A stretch of 45,321 nt of DNA from a virus: IMG/VR virus record IMGVR_UViG_3300030385_000846, positions 4,744 through 50,064 of that record; one strand, written 5' to 3'. Made by a program: the position numbers and the translations under genes. Below the pieces are notes generated by a model. The model was not told the DNA's origin. It was given only the letters and a program-made list of their open reading frames with translations, and did no database searches. Below are positions 29,791 to 41,100 of this stretch, piece by piece (position 1 is the stretch's first letter; each line of letters starts with the position of its first letter).

Positions 29791-30170
29791 TAGCTGGATA
29801 CTCCTTTCATTTTTTCAAACGTCCTAAGTCCTCCAAGACCAAGCATCCCCATAAGAATTGTAGAAAGCTGGCTGAAGTCAAACTCAGGTAGATCCTGTTC
29901 TATACCAGCCAGTGCAAAACTGAACTGTAATAATGGAGCGATTATAAAGTGGTAGCTTAAAGCTACTGCACAGACCCATCCAACACACGGCCTCCACCCA
30001 GAAACGAAAACACTCTTATGCGCTGCCTCTGCTTTATTAACTTCTAACTGAGCAAGGTTAGCACTGTGTATCGCAGTCTCTAATTCATGTTGCAGCTTTA
30101 CTTTTAAATCTTTATCAACTACAAACTTATCCAGAATTTTTGCAACAGGTTTTATTAACTTATCAAGCAT
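29790..30170 (-). CDS. Holin, GTA-type three-TM family
   Basis: A 126-residue protein of the gene-transfer-agent holin class. An N-terminal amphipathic segment (KLIKPVAKILDKFV, then a charged helix LQHELETAIHSANLAQLEVNKAEA) is followed by the family signature FVSGWRPCVGWVCAVAL and two to three membrane helices (SYHFIIAPLLQFSF, LSTILMGMLGLGGL). It would open the inner membrane for release of lysis enzymes. Its start overlaps the end of the next upstream gene. Confidence 0.82.
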   Translation of the reverse strand: MLDKLIKPVAKILDKFVVDKDLKVKLQHELETAIHSANLAQLEVNKAEAAHKSVFVSGWRPCVGWVCAVALSYHFIIAPLLQFSFALAGIEQDLPEFDFSQLSTILMGMLGLGGLRTFEKMKGVSS

Positions 30171-30466
30171 TAGGATATTTCTTCTCCTTGAAAAATGTAT
30201 TCATTTTCTAAGGTTCTATCTACTTCACTTATGACCCACTCTGGTATATCATCCAATGGGCTGTCTACAAAAATATTATCAACTGCGTGTTGTAAATGAA
30301 TATTAAGTAATTCTTCATAGACCTGTCTGAAATCTTCTCGTGCTATCCAAGGCTTATCTTGTTTAGATCGTGTCTTTCGATCTATTGTATAAGCCCTGTC
30401 AAGATCTGTTTCTAGGTAGAGGAGCATCTTATGGACCAACTTGGGAGATCTTGAGAACGAAATCAA
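30170..30466 (-). CDS. Hypothetical protein (98 aa)
   Basis: Starts inside the last codons of the giant gene (MISFSRSPKLVHKMLLYLET) and is acidic and helical (YTIDRKTRSKQDKPWIAREDFRQVYEELLNIH). Overlaps the holin start by one base. No family recognised; between virion and lysis genes. Confidence 0.5.
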   Translation of the reverse strand: MISFSRSPKLVHKMLLYLETDLDRAYTIDRKTRSKQDKPWIAREDFRQVYEELLNIHLQHAVDNIFVDSPLDDIPEWVISEVDRTLENEYIFQGEEIS

Positions 30467-33400
30467 TGTGTTTTATAGCTCTCTCCCAGTTTTGCTTAGT
30501 ATTCGGTTGTCCTTGAGGATTGGTATGGTGAAAGTTATAGTAGTAGTCATCCATAGCATTTCTATCGCCTGTAAGAAGTGGTTGAACTACAAGATCGCTC
30601 CCTTTTCTTTCAAACATATCTCCTTCAAACATAATTTGCTGTTGTATTGGAGTAACTTCAAATGCTCTCGTTTTTCCTGATGATACATCTTGTAACCACA
30701 AAGGAGCATTTCCACTTTTCATATATTCTTGTCTTTCTGCTCCTTGGTTATTTTTATTGTACATTCCTGCCATCCTCGCTAATGTGTTCAAGACCCTATT
30801 AGCAGCAGTCTTAGCCCCTTCATTTGTAAATTGATAGCCTCCAGAAGCTGTACTATTTGGATTTTTAGCATCATACCGATTTGTAGACTCAGCCATTACT
30901 ATATACTTATTAAAAGAATCTAAGGCTTTTCCTGCCTGTTCTTTATCTTGAACCTTGACTCCTAGTCTTTCGAAAACGTTTTCTCTAAGTTGATTTAAAA
31001 GTACAAGACCTCCCTGTCTAAACTTTCGCCTTCCTGCGTCTTGTTCTATATAAGGGCTTTTTAGAGCGTCTAGTATCTCCTGTTCTCTCTGTACATCTTT
31101 TAACTTCTGGTAGCTTGGAAGGTTGTTCAAATCTATTCTTATTTCTGGACCTTCTCCTTCACGCAGTCCTGCTAAATTTCCTATAAAGTTTAAAGGTGCG
31201 CGTGTGTTTCTAGACTGAATAGCCAATGGAAGAGCCTTTATAAAATCTAAAAAACTCGTGTCTGGACCCGCACCGAAATTATACTGATCCGTTATCACTC
31301 CGTTATTTACGGATGCCTGTCCTAATGTAAACTTTACACTTCTGCCAGGGTTACCAAGAAACCGATCTAATTCTTCGGACATACTAGCCGAAGGAAATAG
31401 GGATGGATTGAGTTGCCATCTATATCTGGCGGGAAGTAATGGTTTATCTTCATAGTCCTTATAACGAATAATAGTAGGGTGACCCTTTTTTGATGCATTA
31501 GCTAAGGCCCGTACTATAGCTTCTAATTCTTCTGGACTAAAATCCTTTTCCGTGATGATCTGTTGCTTTCTTCCCAAGAGCGAATTCTTAACGCTTCTCG
31601 CGTAGAGCCTTACTGCGGAAGAATTAAAAATTTCCTTGTATGCTTCACTGGGAGTATATTGATTGAATAGGTTCAATTCATCTGGAGAAATCGTTCTCCT
31701 TTCTGGTACGATTGCGTCTAATTTAGCAGGGACCGAAAGATCATTAAAGGTTGTTTTATTTTTTAAGGGACGAGCTAGGAACTGCTTAGTTAGTAAATCT
31801 GCTCGTTCTTCCCATTCATTCGGAGTCGCGCCTTTCTGCACATGCATGAAGCTAGCAAGCTCTCCCTCTTTAGGAGATTCTTGCATAGACCAAGATTCTC
31901 CAGATGGCCCACTCACTGCCCATAGTGCTTCTGTTTTTGGTCGATCTTTTAAAAACCCTTCCTTGACTTTTTCGTATCTCCTGTTTTCAAAAAAAGTTCT
32001 AACTGGTTTCTTTTTGAAAAAAGTTCTGGCTTTCCCTGCTAGCCCACCCTCTTTATATCCAATCCTATTTAAATCTTCTGACTCTTTTGTAGTACCTGTT
32101 GTAGCTAATAAGCCTCGACCTGAATCATGTTGTGAAGCAACAATGCCACCAACGGCAAAAGATTGGAGTCCTTCTTTAAGTATCTTCTCTTTCATCTCTG
32201 GGGTGATTCTGAGGATGTTGATTTTTGTATCGTCTATGCCTCCTCCTGACCTGAGACCCGGTCCATAAGTATCTGCCCAATCCAATCTACCTTTCTCAAA
32301 CTTACCGCCATACTCATTAGCCAGCTTTTTCATAAATGATGGTATCTTTTTATCGTAGAGCATTTCATAAAACGTGGCATAACGATCTATGTATCTGCTC
32401 TTAATCGCGTGTGAACTGGAAAAGGATAAGGCTGTCTTACCATCTTCTATTGCCTGTAAAAGAAGTTCCTTGATTACCCTCTTGTGGTAGTCGTCTGGGT
32501 AGGGATAGCGGGGAACCGGACCTTCCAAAGCAATCGGTTTTATTATGTCTGCCAGCTCAGTTATTATTTGGTCGTGTCTCGCCTTCTCCTCCGGTCGGCC
32601 CGCTGCCTGTTTTACCATGTCGGCGTAGCGTTTAATATTCCTAAAATCTAAAAAGTTTCTCTTTGGTCCTTGTGGTTCGGAGGTGTAGCGATAATAAGCA
32701 GGTTGGTGAAATTGTGGTAGAGGGTACGACACTCCAGGTGTATTAACCGCTCTAGTAGTTTCAAAATCTATTTTAGTGGTATCCTTCAATTCAAATTTAT
32801 AGTCTTCCTTATCTTTTAAATAATCCCTTATCTTTTTAAAAACTTCTTCTTGTTGTCTGGGTAATGATTTATAACCCTCTTTTGAACCAGCCGTGTGAAA
32901 GTCTGACTGAAGTTCGTCTACGTGCAGACTTTTAGGGCCATCTTTAATTTTTCTGTCTCTGATGAGGGCATGGGCTATTTGGGTATCATCATCAAAGTGA
33001 CTACCGTATGCATGAGTCTCTGGGGCATTTCTCCAGTTAAAAACCACTTCTCTATAATTGGAACCGCCCGGAAGGCTCTCATCAACATATTGTTTGTATA
33101 TAGCAGCATAGCTTTCATCGACTACAACACCTGTTTCATAAAGAGCATTTCTTAGTTGTATCTCGGCTTCTGTAGTACTGTAAGCAATGTTGTCAAGATC
33201 TGTAACTCTTTTGCCATCAGTAAATATCTGGTAACCAACATCATCGTTTCCCATAGCGAAAATGTCGGGCCTACTTAATGCTTCCCTTGAATCGGTCCCC
33301 CTATAAGGTGCGCCCCATGGTTTAATTATTGTATAGGGGTTATCCATATATTGGGATTCTGCAAAATCTTCTATAACATCGTCAATTATGGATTTTGGTA

Positions 33401-36400
33401 TCTTATCCACATCGGCAACCTGGCCCCACCTTGGTGGGTTGAAGGCGCGTGCCCAACGAACCCCCGGCCCTTCACTTGAGCTAGCAGCCAGGCGGGCATT
33501 TAAGTTGTAGAAATTCACTAAGTCTTTTTTTATTGCCGCATCGCCTTGTTCTAGTGAATATCTTATTTCTGTTGCTTGTGGCTCCCACAAATTAGAGCCG
33601 TCCAGCGGATCGATTTTTGCGGTAGTTTGCTCATACCTCAAGTAATCACCGGATTCCCCACTTCTAATGTTCTTGCTGATCCTGACTTTACTGCCACTAA
33701 TGCCCTCGATAGTTTCTCTAAGGGTAGCATTAGGATTAGCAGAGACAAACTCATCCAAACCAAGGAACTCTAATTCTTTCTGCTTGGTGTTTTTCCTCGC
33801 CCACTCGACAATCTGTTTACCCTTGAGTTTGGGTGGAGCCTTTTCTATCAAGGCTTGTATGGTTGGCGAAACGAATCCCTCTTCATCTCTGGCAAACCTA
33901 TCAATGTCTATTTTTATACTAGCTGGAGAAGGAACTTTAGTTTTACTAACTGAAACATCCATTGTTGCACTAGTAGAAATATTTTGTGGTAAATCTTCTA
34001 TAAAAGGAGAAGATATTTTCTTAGTTAACTCTTTAGCTGCTGAAGATTGTTCTCCAAATGTAATAGTAGGAATACGATCAGTTACAGATGCTTTCATATT
34101 ACTGAATTGTCTTGTTAATCTTCCGATATTTGGCAAAGTTTTTCTAGTAAATAAAGAAGAAGCTGCCTTTGCAAGTGCTGGCCCAAGCCCTCCAAATACA
34201 AAGCCTAATCTTTCTAAAGGTTCATTAGTAGAAGGATCTATGAAACCGCCTTTACCTAAGCCTAAGCGTTTTAATGGATCTTCTTCATCTATAAAAGCTA
34301 TTCCTGCTTGTATATTATAAGGAAGCCCTGTCATTTTGTCAATACGTTCATCAGGTTCTTTTGGAACTCTAGGAACATTTTCAACTACTCCTCCTTTTGC
34401 TTTTATTTCTCCTCTTCTTACAATATTTGGAATTTGAGGACGACCTCTTTGTGCTATATAAGGACTTGGCTTATTTTCTATATCGTGTCCAATAGCAGCA
34501 TAAAAATCTTTTAATTCGCTGCCTAAAGGAATTCTTTCTAAAAATTCAGAAAAGGCCCCTTCTGGATCATCTCTAGCTAAGTTTGTCCAAACAGTTCCAT
34601 ATTGTTTCCCAATTGGAATAGGAGAGAATCCAGTTAACATATCCCATGCAAACCCTAAACTTGGTGCTATATTAGATACAGGATTATTTGCATTATTTGT
34701 AGACATTAATGTAGCCCCACGATCAATAAGCCAATGCCCCCAGTTTCCAGAAAATTGGTATGCTCTTGCTGCCTGTTCTAATGTTCTAAATTGTTCAGCA
34801 TAAGTACGAGGGCCTCCTGGTTCTTGTAATCTTTTACCAGTAGGATCATTTAAAAAATCTCTGAACGTCAAAACACCATCATAAAGGACTAATGTTCCTA
34901 ACATTCTAACAGCTAAAGCAGCATCACCAGATTCCATTCTTGAAATTAATTCATTAGTTTGGGTTGTTTTTGCTTGCGCCCAAGATGTAAATTGTCCCAT
35001 TGCCCGTATAGCTGGATTTTGAGATTGAGCAAATCCTAGCCTATTTCCTATTTGTGGAATAAGAGCATCCCTATCTGCATGTTTAACACCTATTGTATTC
35101 AAATATCTTCGGCCTACTTTATCTGCAAAAGCTTCATCTACAGTATCAAACTTATTTAAATGTTTAACTATATCATCCTCAAGACCCATAGAATTTGCTC
35201 TATGCCTCAATGAATCTGAAACTTTCTTTGCCATTCCTACTTTTCGAGAAACTTTAAATCCTTCTTCAACTCCTGTATTATATGCAAATTTTCTAGCAAA
35301 AGAAGTTAATCGTGCTAAACCAATCAATTTAAACCATTTTTGATTAGTCCAATACATGGCAGCTTGAACAGTAGATCCTGGTCTATTATTAATTGTATAA
35401 GCCTGTAATTCATGTCCCATAACATCATTAGCTTCAAAGCCTGTTAATTTAGCAAAATTTGTTTTTTCATTTCGTGACATGGATCTTCCATATCCTCGCA
35501 TAGCAGAGTATATACCACTATTTTGAAGTGGTTGAATTAAATCTCCTAGACTTGAAATTGTAACTTTTGGCAAATAAGTTAAATTTGCTAAGGTAGTCAA
35601 AACTGCAAAAACATTACTAGCTAAATCAGCATCAGCCCAACTATGAGAAGCATGTAATCTTCCAAAATAAGCATCTACTGAATCATGTATAAATTTATAA
35701 TGTTGTTTTTCTAATTTTTCTAAAGCTCTTACTTCAGAAGGTGAATTAGCAGCGGCCTCCTTAGATCGAATAAATCTTCCTTTTAAATCTTGTTTTAACA
35801 TTTGAATACGTTCACCCCTTGCGCCGTAATTTCTTGCAAACATTAAAGTAGGAATTGTTGTATTTCCTGCTAAAGTAAAAACTTCATCAACATCTAATAC
35901 TAAAAAATCTTCTATTATTTTACGAGCCGAAGTATAGGTAAGTTTTCGATCTCTTTCAAAATGGTTTAATAAGTTACGCAACGGAAGATCAGCAGTGCCA
36001 TAAAGAGCTACTCCTTCCTCCCCACTAATATTCCAAGAACTTTTAATTTTTTTAGTAGAACTTCCTGTTTTCACAATCTCATTAATCATATTATTAGCTT
36101 TTTCTTTTGCTTTTTTAATTTGACTTGACGTTAAGTCATCGATTGATTGAAGCCCATATTTCATTTTGCTTTGTTCTATAAAAGCATCTTCATATGTTGT
36201 TCTTGCTACAGACACATTCTTTCTTATTTTTTTATAATTATGCATTTGAGGCATTCCATACCACTGATCTATAGGAAGCCTTTTAAAATCAGGTATGATA
36301 GCCTCTACTTCACGAGTCAAAGATTCCCATAATCCTGCTATATGTTTTGCTGTATCTTTAATTATTACTGATTCTTTTGCAGTATATATATTTTTAGCTA

Positions 36401-38096
36401 CATAATCATCAAGCATAGCATCATCCGTAAACTTATTAATATACCTACCTATTTCTTCTCTTAAACGAATTTGAGTGGGTTTAAATCCAAGTAAGCCTAC
36501 ATTTGATAAATATTCATGTCTTATAAGGTTCCATTCTTGAATTACTAAATCTTTTGTAGTTTCTGTAGAAGTACGAATAGCTCCTTGTGCATCTGCACCA
36601 AGTTGATTAAGTAAACTTTTTGAAAAAAGTTCTACTTCTCCACCAAAAGCATTTCCTTTAGATCCCATTGTACCTGAGAATAAAACATTAGCATGTGCCC
36701 ATAAACTTCTTCTAACCATCTCGTGAGAAGTATCTGTTGCAGCTTGCTTAATACTTGGAGAAAATTTAGATGCATTTATTTTTACAGATGCTGCGCCTAT
36801 ACTAGCTCCAATAAGAGCAAACATTAAAGGACTAAAATCATCTTCATCTCTGAATATATTAGCAGTTACACCAGTAGCATATCCTCCTGCTGCTCCTATT
36901 ACTGGTCTAATCATTGCTCGTCTAAGTGTAGCTGCGGTCAAAAGTCCATCTTTTTCTAAGCCTTTCACTAAACCAACTACTCCGTCAGACATAGCTTCAA
37001 CTTGTTCAGGAAAATATTTGCTCATGCTATTTAAAAATTTTTGACCGGCTTCGCTTGCTGTTTTGAATTCTGCTAATCTAGTAGGATCTGTATAAGCATA
37101 ATATCCAGTAGGACCTTTTCTAGCTGCTTCTGCTACTGCATCTTTATATCGTTTTATGAATTTATTAGCTAAATTTATCTCTTGAGCATGATTTGTAGTA
37201 TTTGATAAAACATTAAAAACTGATTGTGGCAATGCTTCACGAGCTTTCATAAAAGATAAATGAAGAGCTTTTTCTACTTCTTGAGCCAAAGGAGGATCAA
37301 ATTCAGATAAAGGTTTATTCCAAGGTAAAACATTTCCTGTTGGATTTTTTCTTTTAAATTTAAGTTTTGTACGTTCTCCTGGTTGAGGAATTGGCCTTCT
37401 TTTAGGCCATCTTCCTTTTACAGGTTGACGATCTCTTAATTTTTCTCTAATAGATCTTGTATCTTTAGGTTTAGGTTGTGGACGACCTACTTTAGGAGGT
37501 GTTGTAGTACCTCTAAAGCGACTACCAGTAGGAGTAGGCATAGGATCGGGTTTGGGTATTCTTCTACTTGCTCCCCAAGGCCATCTTGCATGTCCTGGAA
37601 ATGCAGCCCCAATACCGCCTCCAATTAAAGAAGCAATTCCAATATCTTTTGGAGTAACTTCTCTTCCTTCAGCAGTTCCTCGTATAGCTTCTCCAGCCCC
37701 CATATAACCAGCCCACCAAGAAGCTGCTTTTCCTCGCTGTGCAAGCTTAGAAGCAGTTGCAACTCCACGAATTCCTTTAACAGGGGCAGCTAGATACATT
37801 GTTGCGAATAAAGCAGGATCTACGAATGATGATATTATTTCTCCTGCTCTTGCCCATCCTTCTGTTTCTGCTTCTTCAGGATCAATATCAGAAAATTTAG
37901 CTTGTAGTGCTTGCTCTCGTTTTAATCTTGCTTCTTCAAGATTTTCTTTGAAATCTCCTGGTTTAGATAAAGCTGCTCCAATACGGAAAAGATCCCCTGC
38001 TATCCAAGTTCCACCCTGCCAGCCATATTGAAAAAGCCTCCCCGGAGAAGGCTCTCGTCTTTTAGTAGTAGTAGTAGACCAACTAGATATTGCCAT
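30429..38096 (-). CDS. Giant internal virion / ejection protein with C-terminal lytic transglycosylase-like domain
   Basis: A 2555-residue protein, the longest in the window. The N-terminal 160 residues have Gly/Ala-rich membrane-like stretches (IGIASLIGGGIGAAF), then a basic Pro-rich segment and a long helical region. Around residues 1640-1900 lie blocks (SHFDDDTQIAHALIRDR near 1702, SLHVDELQSDFHTAG near 1725, KRVIKELLLQAIEDGKTALS near 1868) resembling a domain of large phage/plasmid polyvalent proteins. The last 155 residues have ESTNRYDAKN and ASGGYQFT near 2402, like a soluble lytic transglycosylase with its catalytic Glu. It probably leaves the capsid with DNA, cuts peptidoglycan and helps DNA entry, as T7 gp16 does, but here the wall-cutting domain is at the C-terminus. 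Confidence 0.75.
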   Translation of the reverse strand: MAISSWSTTTTKRREPSPGRLFQYGWQGGTWIAGDLFRIGAALSKPGDFKENLEEARLKREQALQAKFSDIDPEEAETEGWARAGEIISSFVDPALFATMYLAAPVKGIRGVATASKLAQRGKAASWWAGYMGAGEAIRGTAEGREVTPKDIGIASLIGGGIGAAFPGHARWPWGASRRIPKPDPMPTPTGSRFRGTTTPPKVGRPQPKPKDTRSIREKLRDRQPVKGRWPKRRPIPQPGERTKLKFKRKNPTGNVLPWNKPLSEFDPPLAQEVEKALHLSFMKAREALPQSVFNVLSNTTNHAQEINLANKFIKRYKDAVAEAARKGPTGYYAYTDPTRLAEFKTASEAGQKFLNSMSKYFPEQVEAMSDGVVGLVKGLEKDGLLTAATLRRAMIRPVIGAAGGYATGVTANIFRDEDDFSPLMFALIGASIGAASVKINASKFSPSIKQAATDTSHEMVRRSLWAHANVLFSGTMGSKGNAFGGEVELFSKSLLNQLGADAQGAIRTSTETTKDLVIQEWNLIRHEYLSNVGLLGFKPTQIRLREEIGRYINKFTDDAMLDDYVAKNIYTAKESVIIKDTAKHIAGLWESLTREVEAIIPDFKRLPIDQWYGMPQMHNYKKIRKNVSVARTTYEDAFIEQSKMKYGLQSIDDLTSSQIKKAKEKANNMINEIVKTGSSTKKIKSSWNISGEEGVALYGTADLPLRNLLNHFERDRKLTYTSARKIIEDFLVLDVDEVFTLAGNTTIPTLMFARNYGARGERIQMLKQDLKGRFIRSKEAAANSPSEVRALEKLEKQHYKFIHDSVDAYFGRLHASHSWADADLASNVFAVLTTLANLTYLPKVTISSLGDLIQPLQNSGIYSAMRGYGRSMSRNEKTNFAKLTGFEANDVMGHELQAYTINNRPGSTVQAAMYWTNQKWFKLIGLARLTSFARKFAYNTGVEEGFKVSRKVGMAKKVSDSLRHRANSMGLEDDIVKHLNKFDTVDEAFADKVGRRYLNTIGVKHADRDALIPQIGNRLGFAQSQNPAIRAMGQFTSWAQAKTTQTNELISRMESGDAALAVRMLGTLVLYDGVLTFRDFLNDPTGKRLQEPGGPRTYAEQFRTLEQAARAYQFSGNWGHWLIDRGATLMSTNNANNPVSNIAPSLGFAWDMLTGFSPIPIGKQYGTVWTNLARDDPEGAFSEFLERIPLGSELKDFYAAIGHDIENKPSPYIAQRGRPQIPNIVRRGEIKAKGGVVENVPRVPKEPDERIDKMTGLPYNIQAGIAFIDEEDPLKRLGLGKGGFIDPSTNEPLERLGFVFGGLGPALAKAASSLFTRKTLPNIGRLTRQFSNMKASVTDRIPTITFGEQSSAAKELTKKISSPFIEDLPQNISTSATMDVSVSKTKVPSPASIKIDIDRFARDEEGFVSPTIQALIEKAPPKLKGKQIVEWARKNTKQKELEFLGLDEFVSANPNATLRETIEGISGSKVRISKNIRSGESGDYLRYEQTTAKIDPLDGSNLWEPQATEIRYSLEQGDAAIKKDLVNFYNLNARLAASSSEGPGVRWARAFNPPRWGQVADVDKIPKSIIDDVIEDFAESQYMDNPYTIIKPWGAPYRGTDSREALSRPDIFAMGNDDVGYQIFTDGKRVTDLDNIAYSTTEAEIQLRNALYETGVVVDESYAAIYKQYVDESLPGGSNYREVVFNWRNAPETHAYGSHFDDDTQIAHALIRDRKIKDGPKSLHVDELQSDFHTAGSKEGYKSLPRQQEEVFKKIRDYLKDKEDYKFELKDTTKIDFETTRAVNTPGVSYPLPQFHQPAYYRYTSEPQGPKRNFLDFRNIKRYADMVKQAAGRPEEKARHDQIITELADIIKPIALEGPVPRYPYPDDYHKRVIKELLLQAIEDGKTALSFSSSHAIKSRYIDRYATFYEMLYDKKIPSFMKKLANEYGGKFEKGRLDWADTYGPGLRSGGGIDDTKINILRITPEMKEKILKEGLQSFAVGGIVASQHDSGRGLLATTGTTKESEDLNRIGYKEGGLAGKARTFFKKKPVRTFFENRRYEKVKEGFLKDRPKTEALWAVSGPSGESWSMQESPKEGELASFMHVQKGATPNEWEERADLLTKQFLARPLKNKTTFNDLSVPAKLDAIVPERRTISPDELNLFNQYTPSEAYKEIFNSSAVRLYARSVKNSLLGRKQQIITEKDFSPEELEAIVRALANASKKGHPTIIRYKDYEDKPLLPARYRWQLNPSLFPSASMSEELDRFLGNPGRSVKFTLGQASVNNGVITDQYNFGAGPDTSFLDFIKALPLAIQSRNTRAPLNFIGNLAGLREGEGPEIRIDLNNLPSYQKLKDVQREQEILDALKSPYIEQDAGRRKFRQGGLVLLNQLRENVFERLGVKVQDKEQAGKALDSFNKYIVMAESTNRYDAKNPNSTASGGYQFTNEGAKTAANRVLNTLARMAGMYNKNNQGAERQEYMKSGNAPLWLQDVSSGKTRAFEVTPIQQQIMFEGDMFERKGSDLVVQPLLTGDRNAMDDYYYNFHHTNPQGQPNTKQNWERAIKHIDFVLKISQVGP

Positions 38097-38138
38097 TTAA
38101 AAAATCCTTTGTTTAATCATTATATCTTTTCTTTGAAC

Positions 38139-41100
38139 CTATCTTGTAGGCCGCTCCCTTCCTTTTGAAAATAGTCTTTTCCAAGCCTTTCTCGTTTCAG
38201 GCTCTGCCTCAGAACGTTCCTTCAAATTCTCCATATTTTGAATAGTATTTGCTATTTGCTCATCTGTAGTCAGGGCAGCACGCCTTTCAGCTATATCTAT
38301 CGCTGATCCGGGAACCGTTCTTCCTGATATTTTTGCAAGTAAAGACACGAGTTCTTCAGGTGGCCCTTCGGAGAAGGCGTGGGACCCATATATTTTAGTT
38401 ATAGCTTCGTTTTGCGCTTCTCTGAGTATTTCAGCAGTTTCACTACGCTCTCCTTTACCTATTTTTCCTTGTCTTTCTTCAAGCTTTTGCATTATCCACG
38501 GCCCCCATTCATAAGCATTAAAGAAACGTGGAAAAATTGAAATAGGTTCAAAAAACGGTTCTTCAGATTCTGTAGCAGGACCACCCTCTGCAAAAGAAGC
38601 TCTACCTCCATCTGATTCTTCTAGAGGAACAGATGTGAAATCTTCATAAGCTCTTGAAAGAACTTCATGTATTGTTGGTCTATCAAAGCCTGGAATACCT
38701 ATAGAATGTAAAATTATAATTTGACTAGCTAGTAGTTTATTAATTTCTTTTTCTTCGTCAGTCTTTCCCTTCCAATCTGTGAATGAAGCTTCTGTACTAA
38801 AAGATTTGAATAGGCTAGGTCTGCCTAAAATTTTATTTTGCTCTTCTTCATCTACACCAAGCTTTGTTAAGCTGTCAGCATTTTCAAAATAGGATTTACT
38901 TAGAATATAGAAAGAAGCTTTTAGCTCATCTGGGAAATTATCATATCCTTCACTCACAACTTCACGCGCTAATGCTCTAAAAGTTTCTGATTGTCTTTCT
39001 ACTCTTTCTGGAGTAGGGGATAATAAAGCCCTACGCTGTTGTTCTGGTGTTTGCGTAGGTAATGCTTCCTCTACTAAAGGAAGTACACTAATTTGAATAG
39101 GTCCTAAACCACCAGACTCTGTTCCCAAAAAATTATCGATAGTTTCCTCTTCTGCAAATCTTGTTCTAGTTGGCACAAGCCTTAATATAACGGGATTTCC
39201 ATCCTTATCTTCATCTGTCCAACTAATATCTTCATTTTCCTCCGTAACTCGTCTAACAATAGGATCAAAAGTAAAATTAGGCGCAGCAGTGTCAGGGAAA
39301 TTTAAAGTATAATTTTCTCTTATAAATAAAGGACTTTCAGGATTACTTGCTTCTTCTGCATAATGTTTTCTTGCATCGAAAAAGTTTTTAACATAGTCTT
39401 CTTTTGAAAGCTCAGTCTGCTGATCTACTAAAGATTTCATCTCATCTGCTACTAAGCTTGTTATAATTTGTTCAGCTTCTATATAGTTTTCAGCCTCTAC
39501 CAAACTTTTAATATCTTTACTTACTTCATCTGCCCCTTGTAATCTTTGTTCTTCTATACTTGTTGCTGCATCAAAATCTTCTCCTGCTATTGCCATTTCC
39601 AAAGATTCGTCCCAATCTCCTGTTAAATTTAGAGCAGTCATATTCTCGTCTGTTCTTGCTACCATCTCGTTAAAATTCGGTAGCCAAGATTGAATTTCTC
39701 CAGTATATACATTTTCGAGACTCTTTGTAACACTTCTCAAACCGAATATTCCTGCTGGCACTTCTACATCAATATCTCTTCTGACTAATAAATCTTTTAT
39801 TACTGACTGAATACTATCAACAACTAGAGCATTTTTAAATATATCATTATTGTCCTCTATAAAGTTACTTCTCATATCTTCCATTTCTGGATTACTAAAT
39901 ATATCTAATAATCTAAAGTTTGCAAGATCATATCCTGTTTCTACTATATTATTAAAAAATACTTTTAATTGATTATCAAAAGAAATCCGAACCTCTGATG
40001 GAAGGCTAGCATAATCATCATCATAATTATAGCCATCCGTAACATGTGAATATTCAAAAAGACTCCTTGTTATCTCATTTAAGTCTACTCTTACTTCAGG
40101 ATCAGATTGTACAAGTTCAACTATAGTATCTCTCTCTGTTATATTTAGATCTGGAAGTCTACTTTTCTTTCTAATATGTCCTAAAATCAGGTAGGAAGTT
40201 AAATCTTCAGGCTTTGTCCCTGTCTCTCGTAGCTGCTGTGCGCCCATCAGAAAATCTGTTGACATCCAAGCACCTTTTATTTCTCCAGTTTCTTTTCCAT
40301 TTCTATCTACAAGAGGAGTACCATCGTCATATGTTACTAGATCAGTACTAGTTCCGTTTATATTAAACTTCCATAATTGATTCCGAATCTCCAGATTATC
40401 GGACTGTTCTATTGTTTCCAGCCGTTCTATCACAGCAGCTTGATCTGCCAAGCCATACCGATCACGCATTTCAACGGCTTCATTTATATATGCATTTAAT
40501 AATTCTGGAGTCACTGTTTGCGCAGATTTTTGTACTGCTTCTACTAAAGTCTGTCCAGCTAAAAAAGGATATTGTTCTGTTAATTCCTCTCCTGTAATAA
40601 ACTCCTTATTAATACCGTGAGTAAATTTAGCTGTATTAACTCCAAATATATTTATAACTGCTTGGTCATAGACCTCGTCTTTTGTTTGTTTACGCCGCCA
40701 CCTGTTAAATTTTTTCCAGAGAGCATCTCCCGGATTTTTTGGAATAGGTGTATATCGTTCTATATTAGCCGCTAAAGTTGCGTCATCAGGTAAATCAGCA
40801 AAATAGCTTTGCGAATTTAAAAATTCGTTATACTCGTGCTGCCCCAGTCTTTGTGCTGCTGCTTCAAGGCTTTCAATACCAGAATTTCTAAGAAGTGTAC
40901 TGGTTTTCCATTCTGGTACAGCTTCCTCTCTTAAAGCTGAAAGACGAGTTCTATTTATATCTACAAAATATTCTAAGCCTGAAAACTTAGAATTTTTAAT
41001 ATCTTGTTCTGTATTCTCATATTGATCACGCAAAACATCTATCTGATTATAAGCTGTCATCATTTCTCGTCCTTGAGAAGTTTGTAAAAAATCGTAAGCT

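Noticed and set aside
31663-34320. Long plus-strand open frames (201 and 217 codons) inside the giant virion gene
   Set aside because: They are antisense to a 2555-residue continuous frame with recognisable domains, lack ribosome-binding sites, and have low-complexity Ser/Leu-rich translations typical of shadow frames.
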